A stretch of DNA of 64,000 nucleotides. Source: Ruthenibacterium lactatiformans (GTDB taxonomy: Bacteria; Bacillota; Clostridia; Oscillospirales; Ruminococcaceae). The stretch lies in contig NZ_JXXK01000001.1 of NCBI RefSeq assembly GCF_000949455.1, positions 342,628 to 406,627 on the forward strand. Direction: 5' to 3'. The position numbers and the translations under genes were made by a program. A model generated the notes under the pieces. The model made no database searches. It saw only the letters and a program-made list of their open reading frames with translations, and was not told where the DNA came from. Every line of letters begins with the position of its first letter. Position 1 is the first letter of the stretch. Below, one piece after another: positions 51,676 through 59,806 of the stretch.

Positions 51676-52755
51676 ATGACGGATGAAATCTGCTGCGGCA
51701 GCAGCTTCGGCACCTTTGAAGAGCAGGACAAGGTCCTTGTCGCGCTTTCTGGCGGCGTGGATTCCTCGGTATGCATCCAGATCCTGCGCGACCAAGGCTT
51801 TGACGTGCAGGCGGTGGTCATCCGCTTTTCTCCTGCTCACGATGCGGCTGTGCGTGCCGCTCAGACAGTGGCGCGCCAGCTGGGCGTACCGCTTATCGAG
51901 GAGGACTGTACAGAAGAGTTCGAACAGCAGGTGGTGGAACCGTTCTGCGCGCAATACTGCGCCGGGCGCACGCCCAGTCCCTGCGTGCTGTGCAATCCCC
52001 GCGTCAAATTTGCAGCGCTGGCCCGTGTGGCCGACCGTCTGGGCATCCGCTATATCGCAACAGGGCATTACGCCCGCGTAACGGAGGAGAACGGCCTTTA
52101 CTATGTACGCGCCGCCGTCAGCCCGGAGCGCGACCAGAGTTACATGCTGTATGGGCTGCCCCAGAATATTCTGGCCCGCCTGTGCCTGCCTGTCGGCGAG
52201 TTTGAAAAGTCTGATATCCGCGAGATGGCCGCGTCCGCGCAGCTTGCCAGCGCGGATGCGCCGGACAGCCAGGAGATCTGCTTCATTCCGGACGGCGACT
52301 ATGCCGCCTATATCGCCGCACGCGGCCTCGTTCCTCTGCAGGGCCGCTTCATCGGTCCCGACGGCGAAGACCTCGGCCCCCATAAGGGCGTGTGGCATTA
52401 CACCGTAGGGCAGCGCAAGGGCCTGAATATCGCCTACGGCACTCCTCTGTTCGTGCGGCGCATCCGCCCGAACGGCGACGTGGAGCTTGCCCGCGGCGGC
52501 GATGAATTTTTTTCCGGCATAGTACTGACAGACGCCGCACGCGCGGACGGCAGACCCATCCTGCCTGGGGAGCGCTACGGCGTAAAGGTGCGCAGCCGCG
52601 CAGCGGCGGCGTCCTGCACTGTGGAAGCCGCAGAAAACGGCAGCGTGACGCTGCGCTTTGACGAGCCGCAGCGTGCCCCCGCCCCTGGCCAGGCCGCCGT
52701 ACTGTACGACGGAGAACTGGTGCGCGGCGGCGGTACCATCTGTGAAATGCTGTAA
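51676..52755 (+). CDS. mnmA: tRNA-specific 2-thiouridylase
   Basis: 359 aa. The ATP-binding ALSGGVDSSVCIQIL loop, the catalytic cysteine in PSPCVLCNPRVKF, and the second catalytic cysteine in DSQEICFIPDGDY. Makes s2U34 in tRNA-Lys/Glu/Gln using sulfur passed from IscS. AAGGAG lies 8 bases before the ATG. Downstream of iscS and iscU, separated by a terminator. Confidence 0.97.
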   Translation: MTDEICCGSSFGTFEEQDKVLVALSGGVDSSVCIQILRDQGFDVQAVVIRFSPAHDAAVRAAQTVARQLGVPLIEEDCTEEFEQQVVEPFCAQYCAGRTPSPCVLCNPRVKFAALARVADRLGIRYIATGHYARVTEENGLYYVRAAVSPERDQSYMLYGLPQNILARLCLPVGEFEKSDIREMAASAQLASADAPDSQEICFIPDGDYAAYIAARGLVPLQGRFIGPDGEDLGPHKGVWHYTVGQRKGLNIAYGTPLFVRRIRPNGDVELARGGDEFFSGIVLTDAARADGRPILPGERYGVKVRSRAAAASCTVEAAENGSVTLRFDEPQRAPAPGQAAVLYDGELVRGGGTICEML

Positions 52756-52833
52756 ATTTTTCACCAGTGTCCCCCGTGTTTGCTTTGCCCCGTAATAAAA
52801 AACGCCCGCCGGCGCGCGGGACACGCATGAATG

Positions 52834-52871
52834 AAATCACCCCGGCCTATAATAGGCCGAGGTGATTTTTT
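52834..52871 (+). terminator. mnmA terminator that overlaps the SD of the next small ORF
   Basis: Hairpin AAATCACC-(C)-CGGCCTAT / ATAGGCCG-(A)-GGTGATTT followed by T-rich bases up to the ATG at 52872. The right arm holds GAGGTGA, 6 bases from that ATG, so the hairpin would also hide the SD. Confidence 0.75.
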
Positions 52872-53054
52872 ATGTTCATTTATCTTGGAGACAATGACTC
52901 TGTGTTTGAAGCAGCCCTGCGTGAGGATTCTTCCGTGCGGGCCTATTATGAGAGCCTGCCGGGCATGCTGCGGGAAAAGGTGCGTGCAGCTGGGCTGTAT
53001 AGCGCACAGGAGATCGGCGCATATATCGATATGCTGATAGCCGGCGGAAACTGA
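52872..53054 (+). CDS. Small hypothetical protein (60 aa)
   Basis: Begins MFIYLGDNDSVFEAALRED and ends EIGAYIDMLIAGGN. It is acidic, helical in appearance and has no membrane segment. An SD GAGGTGA lies 6 bases before its ATG but is inside a hairpin arm. Its composition resembles coding sequence, not random frames. It faces the diguanylate cyclase gene across a 10-base gap. Function unknown. Confidence 0.55.
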   Translation: MFIYLGDNDSVFEAALREDSSVRAYYESLPGMLREKVRAAGLYSAQEIGAYIDMLIAGGN

Positions 53055-53064
53055 CGCGCACGCA

Positions 53065-56000
53065 TCACGCGCCGCCGTATACGCGGTAGCATCCCTTGCC
53101 CGCCGCCTTTGCGGCATACAGCGCGGAATCTGCTCTTCGCAGCAGTTCTTCATAAGCGCAGGCTCCCGGCTTCGACAAAACAACACCGATGCTGCCGGAG
53201 ACGTCCACGCCGCATTGCACGCTTACGGAGCGGCACATTTCCTGCGCGATCTTCCGCGCGCGTCCCACTGCCTGTTCGCCGCCCGCGCCCGGCATCATCA
53301 TCAAAAATTCATCCCCGCCGACGCGGCCCACCACATCATCCCGGCGAAACAGCCCGGACAGATTTTCGCCCAAACAGCGCAGCACCGCGTCTCCCTTTGG
53401 ATGGCCGTAACGGTCGTTCGTCTGCTTAAAGTTGTCCACATCCAGCAAAAGCAGTGCAAATGGTTTTTCACCGGGGGTGTTCTCCAAAAGCGTACGGCAG
53501 CGCTGCTCTGTCGTGCGCTTGTTCAAAACGCCCGTCAGGCTGTCCGTCTGCGTCAGGCGCAGCAGGCGTGCCCGATCCTCGTGCTGAGGCGTGACATCCA
53601 TGATACAGCCCACAGCACTCTCTCTTGCGCCGCTGCTGCCGCGCACTGCCACCAGTGAAACGCGCACCCATATCCCGCCGCCGGGCAGTTCAATCCGGCG
53701 TTCCGCACCGCACACATCATCGCCGTCCTCCTCCAGCGCCTGTGCGATACAGGCCGCATAAGATGCGAACGGCTGGGAAAAGCGCCCGGCATGGACCTCG
53801 GCGAGGAAAGCCGGCGCGCGCTCCGGCAGTTCCAAGCCCGATTCTGAAGCGCCGGCAAAGGTAAGCATGTCCGTACCGTATTCATATTCAAACAGAACCT
53901 GCCCCAGCACACGCGCCAAGCGCTTGTAGTGATGCACGAACCGTGTTTGAAGCGCATGTCTGTTGGTAAAATTCAAAAACACGACTTGAATAACGGACCC
54001 CTCCGGGCCGGACAGCATCTGAAGTGTCCCGGATACCCAGCACACCGAACCATCGCGGCGCACCAGCCGGCACTCGAAGCTGCGCGCGTCGCCCGGGCGG
54101 CGCAGCCGGGACAGATTGCCCAACGCACCGCGCCTGTCGTCCGGATGAACGCACGAGAGGACATTCGGGTCCGGCTGGCTCCAGAAGTCCTCCAGGCTTT
54201 CGTATCCCAGTATCCGTGCCCCGGCCAGATTCGTATGAATGGCATGGTACCGTCCGTCCGCCTCGGCCCGGAACTGTGCGACGGCACACGGGATGCTGCT
54301 GAGCATCCCCGCATAAAAATCCCGCTCCTCAGAAAGCTGCTTGATCTCGCGTGACTTTGCGGCCGTTCCCGTCTGCTCCCGGGTGATATCGTAGAAAAAG
54401 CACAGCAGATAGCGGCCCCATTCCGGACTGCCCGCATATGTTGCCGTCATGCGTACCCATATCACGCTGCCATCTGCCCGGCGAACAGGGAGCTTGGTGT
54501 CGCACCGGCCCGCCGTACCGAACTGACGGCGCATTTCCGCATAAAGGCGGGCCTTCTCCGGCTCTGTGGCAATATGGACAAAAAATGCTTTCTCCATTTC
54601 CGCCATCTGTCCGCGCGGATACCCGCACAGCGAGAACAGCTGCTCGTTTGCAAACAGCAGCTGCCTGCTGGAAGGGTCCACTCCGGCCACGGCACAGGGC
54701 ACTGCGTCAAACAGCGAATGAGTGATGGAACGCACGGCGCTGTCCGTCAGGGCGGACGCTTCACAGTAGTCAGGCAGCCGCTGCGCGCCATCTGCGCCGC
54801 CCCACGGCAGCGCACAATAGCCGCCCGCCTGCTGTACGAACGCTTCGAACGCTTCCGCAGGCATCGGCTGTGCAAAATAGTAGCCCTGTGCCAGCGTACA
54901 GCCGAACGTATTCAGCCGTTCCACCTGCCCGGCCGTCTCCAGCCCTTCGCAGAGCACCGTCATGTACAGCTCATCCGCCATGCGGATGATATTGCGCAGG
55001 ATTACATCGCTTTTATAGCCTTCCGCTGCAGCGCCCGAAACAAAGCTGCCGTCCAGCTTCAAGATATCAAACTCCAGTTCCTTGAGCAGATTGAGCGCGG
55101 AATAGCCTGTGCCGAAATCGTCAATGGATACCTTGCAGCCCAGTGCGCGCAGGCCGCGGATTACAGCCGCCGCCTCTTCCATGGATTCCGCCAGCATGGT
55201 CTCTGTCAGCTCGAATTCCATTAAGGACGGATGCACGCCATACCGTATCAGCAGCTGTTTTACCTTTTGGACGAAATCCGTGTCCTTCAGATGGGCGCGG
55301 GACACATTTACAGACACGGGGACAACGATGCTGTCTCCCGCCTGCCTCCCGCACAGATAACGGCATACCTGCTCGTAAATCATGAAATCCAGCTGTTCCA
55401 CATTTCCCGTGCGCTCCAAAAGCGGCACAAACTCCGCTGGGCCTGCTACAGTGCCGTCCGGTTTTTTCCAGCGGGCCAGAGCCTCCGCCCCCGCTACACG
55501 CCCCGTACGCAGGTTTACCTTGGGCTGCAAATAAAAAGTGAACTGCTCCCGTTCCAGCGCCGCCTGCAGGTCCGCCTGCAAACGGATGGCGCGCGCCATC
55601 TCGTCTTTGAGTGCTTCATCAAACACAGCGCAGGCAGTGCGATACTTCTTTTTTGCCTCCTTGTGCGCGATATTCGCACCGTCAATGGCCGCGGAAAGCC
55701 CCTCTCCGCCGCCCTCCAGCGCACTGATGCCACTGACGATCTGCGGCTTTGAACGCGGATGGAACGGCTGCTGGCCCACAAGAAACCGCTCTACCGCTCC
55801 TGCGAAGCCCAACGCTTCATCGTACAGGTCCACGCCGGGCGTCCGCTCAAACAGGCACAGGAAATTATCCGAAAAAATACGGCCGCAGACACGGGTCCGC
55901 GGCAGATGCTTCAAAAAATCTGCAAAGGCGCCCAGCATACGGTCTCCCTCCGGCAGACCATACAGTTCATTTACAGACTTGAAATCAATAATGTTTGCAT

Positions 56001-56136
56001 AGATCACGCCCATGCTGCGGCCCGCACCTGCGCTCAGAAGATACTTGCGGGACGACTCGCAAAATGCGGTAAAATTATAAATCTTGGTCAGGGAATCATG
56101 TGCCGCGATGCTTCTTGTTTCTTCCTGCTGGCCCAT
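53065..56136 (-). CDS. GGDEF-EAL-PAS-GGDEF cyclic di-GMP signalling protein
   Basis: 1023 aa. N-terminal GGDEF-like domain is degenerate (IFSDNF at residues 87-92 in place of GGDEF). The EAL domain (about 185-430) keeps catalytic residues: EAL at 218-220, N277, E309, D339-D340, K360, E397 and Q417, so it could be an active phosphodiesterase. Then two or three PAS domains (about 470-590, 605-725 and 735-855). The C-terminal GGDEF is intact (GGDEF 940-944) with an RxxD inhibitory site at 931-934. So both synthesis and breakdown of c-di-GMP are possible. No membrane helix is visible; the PAS domains probably sense a cytosolic signal. GAGGAG precedes the ATG. Confidence 0.94.
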   Translation of the reverse strand: MGQQEETRSIAAHDSLTKIYNFTAFCESSRKYLLSAGAGRSMGVIYANIIDFKSVNELYGLPEGDRMLGAFADFLKHLPRTRVCGRIFSDNFLCLFERTPGVDLYDEALGFAGAVERFLVGQQPFHPRSKPQIVSGISALEGGGEGLSAAIDGANIAHKEAKKKYRTACAVFDEALKDEMARAIRLQADLQAALEREQFTFYLQPKVNLRTGRVAGAEALARWKKPDGTVAGPAEFVPLLERTGNVEQLDFMIYEQVCRYLCGRQAGDSIVVPVSVNVSRAHLKDTDFVQKVKQLLIRYGVHPSLMEFELTETMLAESMEEAAAVIRGLRALGCKVSIDDFGTGYSALNLLKELEFDILKLDGSFVSGAAAEGYKSDVILRNIIRMADELYMTVLCEGLETAGQVERLNTFGCTLAQGYYFAQPMPAEAFEAFVQQAGGYCALPWGGADGAQRLPDYCEASALTDSAVRSITHSLFDAVPCAVAGVDPSSRQLLFANEQLFSLCGYPRGQMAEMEKAFFVHIATEPEKARLYAEMRRQFGTAGRCDTKLPVRRADGSVIWVRMTATYAGSPEWGRYLLCFFYDITREQTGTAAKSREIKQLSEERDFYAGMLSSIPCAVAQFRAEADGRYHAIHTNLAGARILGYESLEDFWSQPDPNVLSCVHPDDRRGALGNLSRLRRPGDARSFECRLVRRDGSVCWVSGTLQMLSGPEGSVIQVVFLNFTNRHALQTRFVHHYKRLARVLGQVLFEYEYGTDMLTFAGASESGLELPERAPAFLAEVHAGRFSQPFASYAACIAQALEEDGDDVCGAERRIELPGGGIWVRVSLVAVRGSSGARESAVGCIMDVTPQHEDRARLLRLTQTDSLTGVLNKRTTEQRCRTLLENTPGEKPFALLLLDVDNFKQTNDRYGHPKGDAVLRCLGENLSGLFRRDDVVGRVGGDEFLMMMPGAGGEQAVGRARKIAQEMCRSVSVQCGVDVSGSIGVVLSKPGACAYEELLRRADSALYAAKAAGKGCYRVYGGA

Positions 56137-56236
56137 TGATGCGTCTCCTCTTCCATCCCGGTGCCCGGGCTTTTCTCCTCTTTCATATAAAAAACAGTAT
56201 ACAACGCATCTTCACAATATTCAACTGTTTCCGGGA

Positions 56237-56272
56237 AAAGAGCCTCTCAAAAGTAATTTTGAGAGGCTCTTT
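56237..56272. terminator. Bidirectional hairpin between the FAD oxidase and GGDEF genes
   Basis: 16-bp perfect stem with GTAA loop (arms 56237-56252, 56257-56272). T-rich on the plus side (TTCTTGTCTTTTTT) and TTTTCCC on the minus side. Ends the transcript of the gene at 56314-58047. Confidence 0.85.
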
Positions 56273-56313
56273 CTTGTCTTTTTTGACCATTTAAAACAGT
56301 TGCCGGACCACTT

Positions 56314-58047
56314 TCACAGCGCCTTCAGAAAACGCTTTTCCTCCTGCGGCACATCCAGTCCCAGTGTGCCGCCCGGATTCATGATATTGTCAGGGTCAAA
56401 GTACTGTTTGAGCGCGCGGATGACTCCATATTCATTCCGCCCCACTGCCCCTTCCAGCCACGGACCGAACATTTTGCCGATGCCGTGGTGGTGGCTCATA
56501 GCCGCGCCGCTCTTCTGAATGGCGTCCAGAATTCCCGCATGGTAGGCCTTAAATTCCTCCAGGCTGCTCATCTTTGCCAGAAAAATAAAATACAGGTTCG
56601 CTCCCTGGGGGTAAACATGGGACATATGCGTCATGCAGATCGTGTTGGGGCGAGAATGGCAATAGGCGCGCACATCCGCATGTACGCTGCTCATATTGCT
56701 CCAGTTGACGCTGCATTCCATGGTCTCGATGACAAGGCCGAAATCCTGCAGCGTGTCCCGCAGGTATGGGTCGCTGAAACGGCCGTGCTCCCAGCTTTTC
56801 GTCACAAAGCCCGTCAGGCTCATACCGCCGAATTTGCGGCACACTCGCGCTACGTTCTGCGCGCAGTTTTTGGAAAACCCCTTCTCTCCGTTGGTGAAGC
56901 CCAGATACAGGCACATCTCACCCGTTTTGAAGCCCCTCATATCAAACAGGTGCCGCAGCGGGCTTTCGTCCACACCGTACATGCGCATCATGATCTCCGT
57001 CTCTTCCGGGTCCGACAGACGGAACACCGAAGGAAAACCCGCCTCGCTCTGCATGATCTCCCGCGCGGCCGCCTGGGCCGTCTCCCAATCCCGGAACATA
57101 TAGGAAAAGCGCTTAACCGTCTCCGGCATATGGCGGAACACCTTAAGTGTCACATGCGTCAGCACGCCGAACGCGCCCTCGCCGCCCATCATGATCTGCC
57201 CCAGGTCCGGCCCGGTGGCCTTGCGCGGGTAAGTATCCGTTTTGACGTGTCCGATGGGCGTGGCATACTCCTGTCCCATCACAATATCGCTGATGCAGCC
57301 GTAGTAGGTGCTGTTCTGCCCCGCGCCCCGCGTGACGACCCAGCCGCCCACGGAGGAATGCTCAAAGCTCTGCGGAAAATGGCCGCAGGTGTACGCCCGC
57401 TTTGCGCCCAGCGTCCGGGGAGCGTTGTTGAGCGTGTCCTCCAGCTTCGGGCCGCTCATACCCGCTTCTACGGTGATGGTCTGGTCCACTTCATTGAAGG
57501 CGACCACTTTGTTGAAGCGCAGGCGCATATCCAGCGAAATACCGCCTTTCATGCACTCCACGCCCCGTGTGACGGACGAGCCGCCGCCATAGACATAAAC
57601 CGGTATCTTTTCCTGCGCGCAGTAAGCCACAATTCGCTCGATCTGTTCCTTTGTATCCGGATAAAGCACGGCGTCCGGTACGTTTTCCACCACTTGATTG
57701 CGCAGGCGCAGGATGTCGTACATGGTCTTGCCGTATGCAACGGAAAGGCGCGCGTAATCGTCCGTGCGCACATATTCCGCACCCACGATGTCCCGAAACG
57801 CATCCAGGCGACGTTGTTCCATGGTGCAGGGCAGATCGAACCGCACTGCGTCCAGGCCTAAATTTTCCGTATAGTGGCCAAAGTCCGCGTCCGTCAGGCC
57901 AAATTTTTCCTTCACGAGTTTATAAAGCGATTCCTTGGGCGGTTTGATCTGATCCGGCGCGCCCCATTTGAAAATGGAGCGGTAGGATGTGGGTGGTACC
58001 TCGCCGTGGTACCATTTGGGTTCAAAATCACGATATGGCTTGGACAT
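56314..58047 (-). CDS. FAD-binding oxidase related to alkyl-DHAP synthase (AGPS-like)
   Basis: 577 aa. FAD_binding_4-type domain with YPDTKEQIERIVAYC and PVYVYGGGSSVTRG, followed by CGHFPQSFEHSSVGGWVVTRGAG and the HHHGIGK motif (near residue 530), which is the alkylglycerone-phosphate synthase signature. In animals AGPS exchanges an acyl for an alkyl group on DHAP in ether-lipid synthesis; bacterial family members are mostly untested. Gene order places it last in a glp-like operon, 128 bases after the DUF1667 gene. Function is inferred only. Confidence 0.88.
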   Translation of the reverse strand: MSKPYRDFEPKWYHGEVPPTSYRSIFKWGAPDQIKPPKESLYKLVKEKFGLTDADFGHYTENLGLDAVRFDLPCTMEQRRLDAFRDIVGAEYVRTDDYARLSVAYGKTMYDILRLRNQVVENVPDAVLYPDTKEQIERIVAYCAQEKIPVYVYGGGSSVTRGVECMKGGISLDMRLRFNKVVAFNEVDQTITVEAGMSGPKLEDTLNNAPRTLGAKRAYTCGHFPQSFEHSSVGGWVVTRGAGQNSTYYGCISDIVMGQEYATPIGHVKTDTYPRKATGPDLGQIMMGGEGAFGVLTHVTLKVFRHMPETVKRFSYMFRDWETAQAAAREIMQSEAGFPSVFRLSDPEETEIMMRMYGVDESPLRHLFDMRGFKTGEMCLYLGFTNGEKGFSKNCAQNVARVCRKFGGMSLTGFVTKSWEHGRFSDPYLRDTLQDFGLVIETMECSVNWSNMSSVHADVRAYCHSRPNTICMTHMSHVYPQGANLYFIFLAKMSSLEEFKAYHAGILDAIQKSGAAMSHHHGIGKMFGPWLEGAVGRNEYGVIRALKQYFDPDNIMNPGGTLGLDVPQEEKRFLKAL

Positions 58048-58175
58048 GGTCGTCTCCTCCTTTTTAAAAATGGGAAGTTCGTCTTGCGGCAGGTCTGCTG
58101 GTTCCCTTTATGTCGGATGGAACGGCAAAGAGTTCCCCTTTGTACCTTTTTCGAGCGCAACACGCATTCACAGGT

Positions 58176-58553
58176 TTATTTCAGCTCCGCCGCCTCAGGC
58201 GCCCAATCGTCCGTGGCAATAACGGCGCAGCCCGTGCCTAAAAGGTCCGGTATGAGGACGTCTCCACAGTATACAGGCACGGTCTGCGTATACGCGTTTA
58301 GTACAGCCATGGCTTCAAACAGGCGTTCCTTGGGCAATTCTCCCGCTGTGCGCACCGGCAATACCGGTGCGCCGCCCCCCAGCGTTTTTACCGTGGTGCA
58401 CAAACTTCGCGTGGGGGCGGTGCATTCCTTTTCGGCAAAATCGCGCCCTTTTGGGCAGCGGTTCCCCGTCACAGACGTCACCGCGCCGTTTTCCACTTCG
58501 GTGTGTAAGCGGCAGCCGTTGGGGCAGACGATGCAAGTAAATTCCCGCTTCAT
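58176..58553 (-). CDS. DUF1667 family small cysteine-rich protein
   Basis: 125 aa. CIVCPNGC near the start and GNRCPKG then CTAPTR match the DUF1667 pattern found next to or fused with anaerobic glycerol-3-phosphate dehydrogenase genes; metal or Fe-S binding is likely, an electron-transfer role is inferred. It overlaps the upstream gene by 4 bases and has GGAGGAGG 7 bases before its ATG. Confidence 0.9.
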   Translation of the reverse strand: MKREFTCIVCPNGCRLHTEVENGAVTSVTGNRCPKGRDFAEKECTAPTRSLCTTVKTLGGGAPVLPVRTAGELPKERLFEAMAVLNAYTQTVPVYCGDVLIPDLLGTGCAVIATDDWAPEAAELK

Positions 58554-59806
58554 GTGTCCGCCTCCTCCATCACGAATGTAAGCCGGGAGCCTGCATGCAG
58601 CCCGGCCCCCGAAAGGTCCACCACCATCCGCTCCATCTCCGGCGGCTTAAGCTGCATATATGTCTTTTTGCAAAGTTCTCTGCCGTCCGCCAGCATACGA
58701 ACACGCGTTTTTCCGCGTTCAGCAAGGGAACGGAAGAAGAAAGTTGTTTTCCCGGCAGGCTTTGTCGTGTCAATGCGCTGCGGCACCACATATCCAAACC
58801 CGCCGTCTGCCGACACCTCCGCCAACCCGCACGCCGCGGGAACATAGCGCGCGGCCGCCGCGCCCGCCGCTTCGCCGCTTTCGGAAACATAATCCACAAG
58901 GTCGTTCACATGCAGCGCGTTACCGCACACAAAAACGCCCGGCACCAGCGTCATATAGCTCTGGTCACACAGAGGCCCTTTTGTTCGTGCATCCAAAGGC
59001 ACGCCGAGTGCCTCGGCCAGCTCATTTTCCGGGATCAACCCCACGGATAAGATCAGGCTGTCGCATTCGAGCTCCTGTTCCGTGCCCGGTATGGGACGCA
59101 TCCGCGCGTCCACCTCGGCCACCGTCACGCGTTCCAACCGCTCTTTGCCCGAAACGCGGGTGACGGTATGGCTGGTGTACAATGGAATACCAAAATCCTC
59201 CAGGCACTGACTGATATTGCGCGAAAGCCCACTGGGCGTGGGCTTTGCCTCATATACGCCCAACACCTGAGCGCCCTCCAGCGTCAGCCGGCGGGCCATG
59301 ATGAGCCCGATGTCACCGGAACCAAGGATCACGCAGCGCCGGGCGGGCATCTCCCCCATCCGGTTAATGTAATGCTGGGCCGTACCTGCGGTGAGCACAC
59401 CCGCCGGACGGGTACCATGTATGGACACCTGCCGGGCTGTGCGCTCGCGGCAGCCTGTGGAGAGCACCAACGCCCGGGCCTCCACCTTCCGCAGCCCTTC
59501 CCTGCCCACCAGCGTGAGCACAAAGCCTTCCCCGCTTTTTTCGATGCGGGAAACGAAAGTCAGCAGCGCGGTCTGCGCGCCGCAGCCGCGTAGCATTTCA
59601 ATGTACCGGTGGGCATATTCGCAGCCGGAGAGCCGTTCCCCGAAGCGCAGCAGGCCAAATCCGTCGTGGATGCACTGCTTCAAGATCCCGCCCAGCCGTG
59701 CCTCGCGCTCCACCAGCAGCGTTTTTGCCCCCGCTCGCCGGGCGCCCAGCGCCGCTGCAAGCCCCGCCGGGCCGCCGCCCACGATCACGACGTCATAGCG
59801 CTCCAT
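58550..59806 (-). CDS. FAD-dependent NAD(P) oxidoreductase of the glp/Hcn type
   Basis: 418 aa. N-terminal FAD motif VVIVGGGPAGLAAALGARRAG, NAD-binding ILGSGDIGLIMARRL, and ALVLSTGCRERTARQ plus GVFVCGNALHVNDLVDYVSESGEAAG near the end. This resembles the flavoprotein that accompanies GlpA and DUF1667 in Clostridia. The ATG at 59806 has AAGGAGG 8 bases before it and overlaps the glpA-like stop by 14 bases. Substrate specificity (NADH or quinone) cannot be read. Confidence 0.9.
   Translation of the reverse strand: MERYDVVIVGGGPAGLAAALGARRAGAKTLLVEREARLGGILKQCIHDGFGLLRFGERLSGCEYAHRYIEMLRGCGAQTALLTFVSRIEKSGEGFVLTLVGREGLRKVEARALVLSTGCRERTARQVSIHGTRPAGVLTAGTAQHYINRMGEMPARRCVILGSGDIGLIMARRLTLEGAQVLGVYEAKPTPSGLSRNISQCLEDFGIPLYTSHTVTRVSGKERLERVTVAEVDARMRPIPGTEQELECDSLILSVGLIPENELAEALGVPLDARTKGPLCDQSYMTLVPGVFVCGNALHVNDLVDYVSESGEAAGAAAARYVPAACGLAEVSADGGFGYVVPQRIDTTKPAGKTTFFFRSLAERGKTRVRMLADGRELCKKTYMQLKPPEMERMVVDLSGAGLHAGSRLTFVMEEADT

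Noticed and set aside
50518..52824. 768-codon minus-strand frame
   Set aside because: It is antisense to iscS-iscU-mnmA; the true genes are on the plus strand with full family motifs. High GC makes long antisense frames common.
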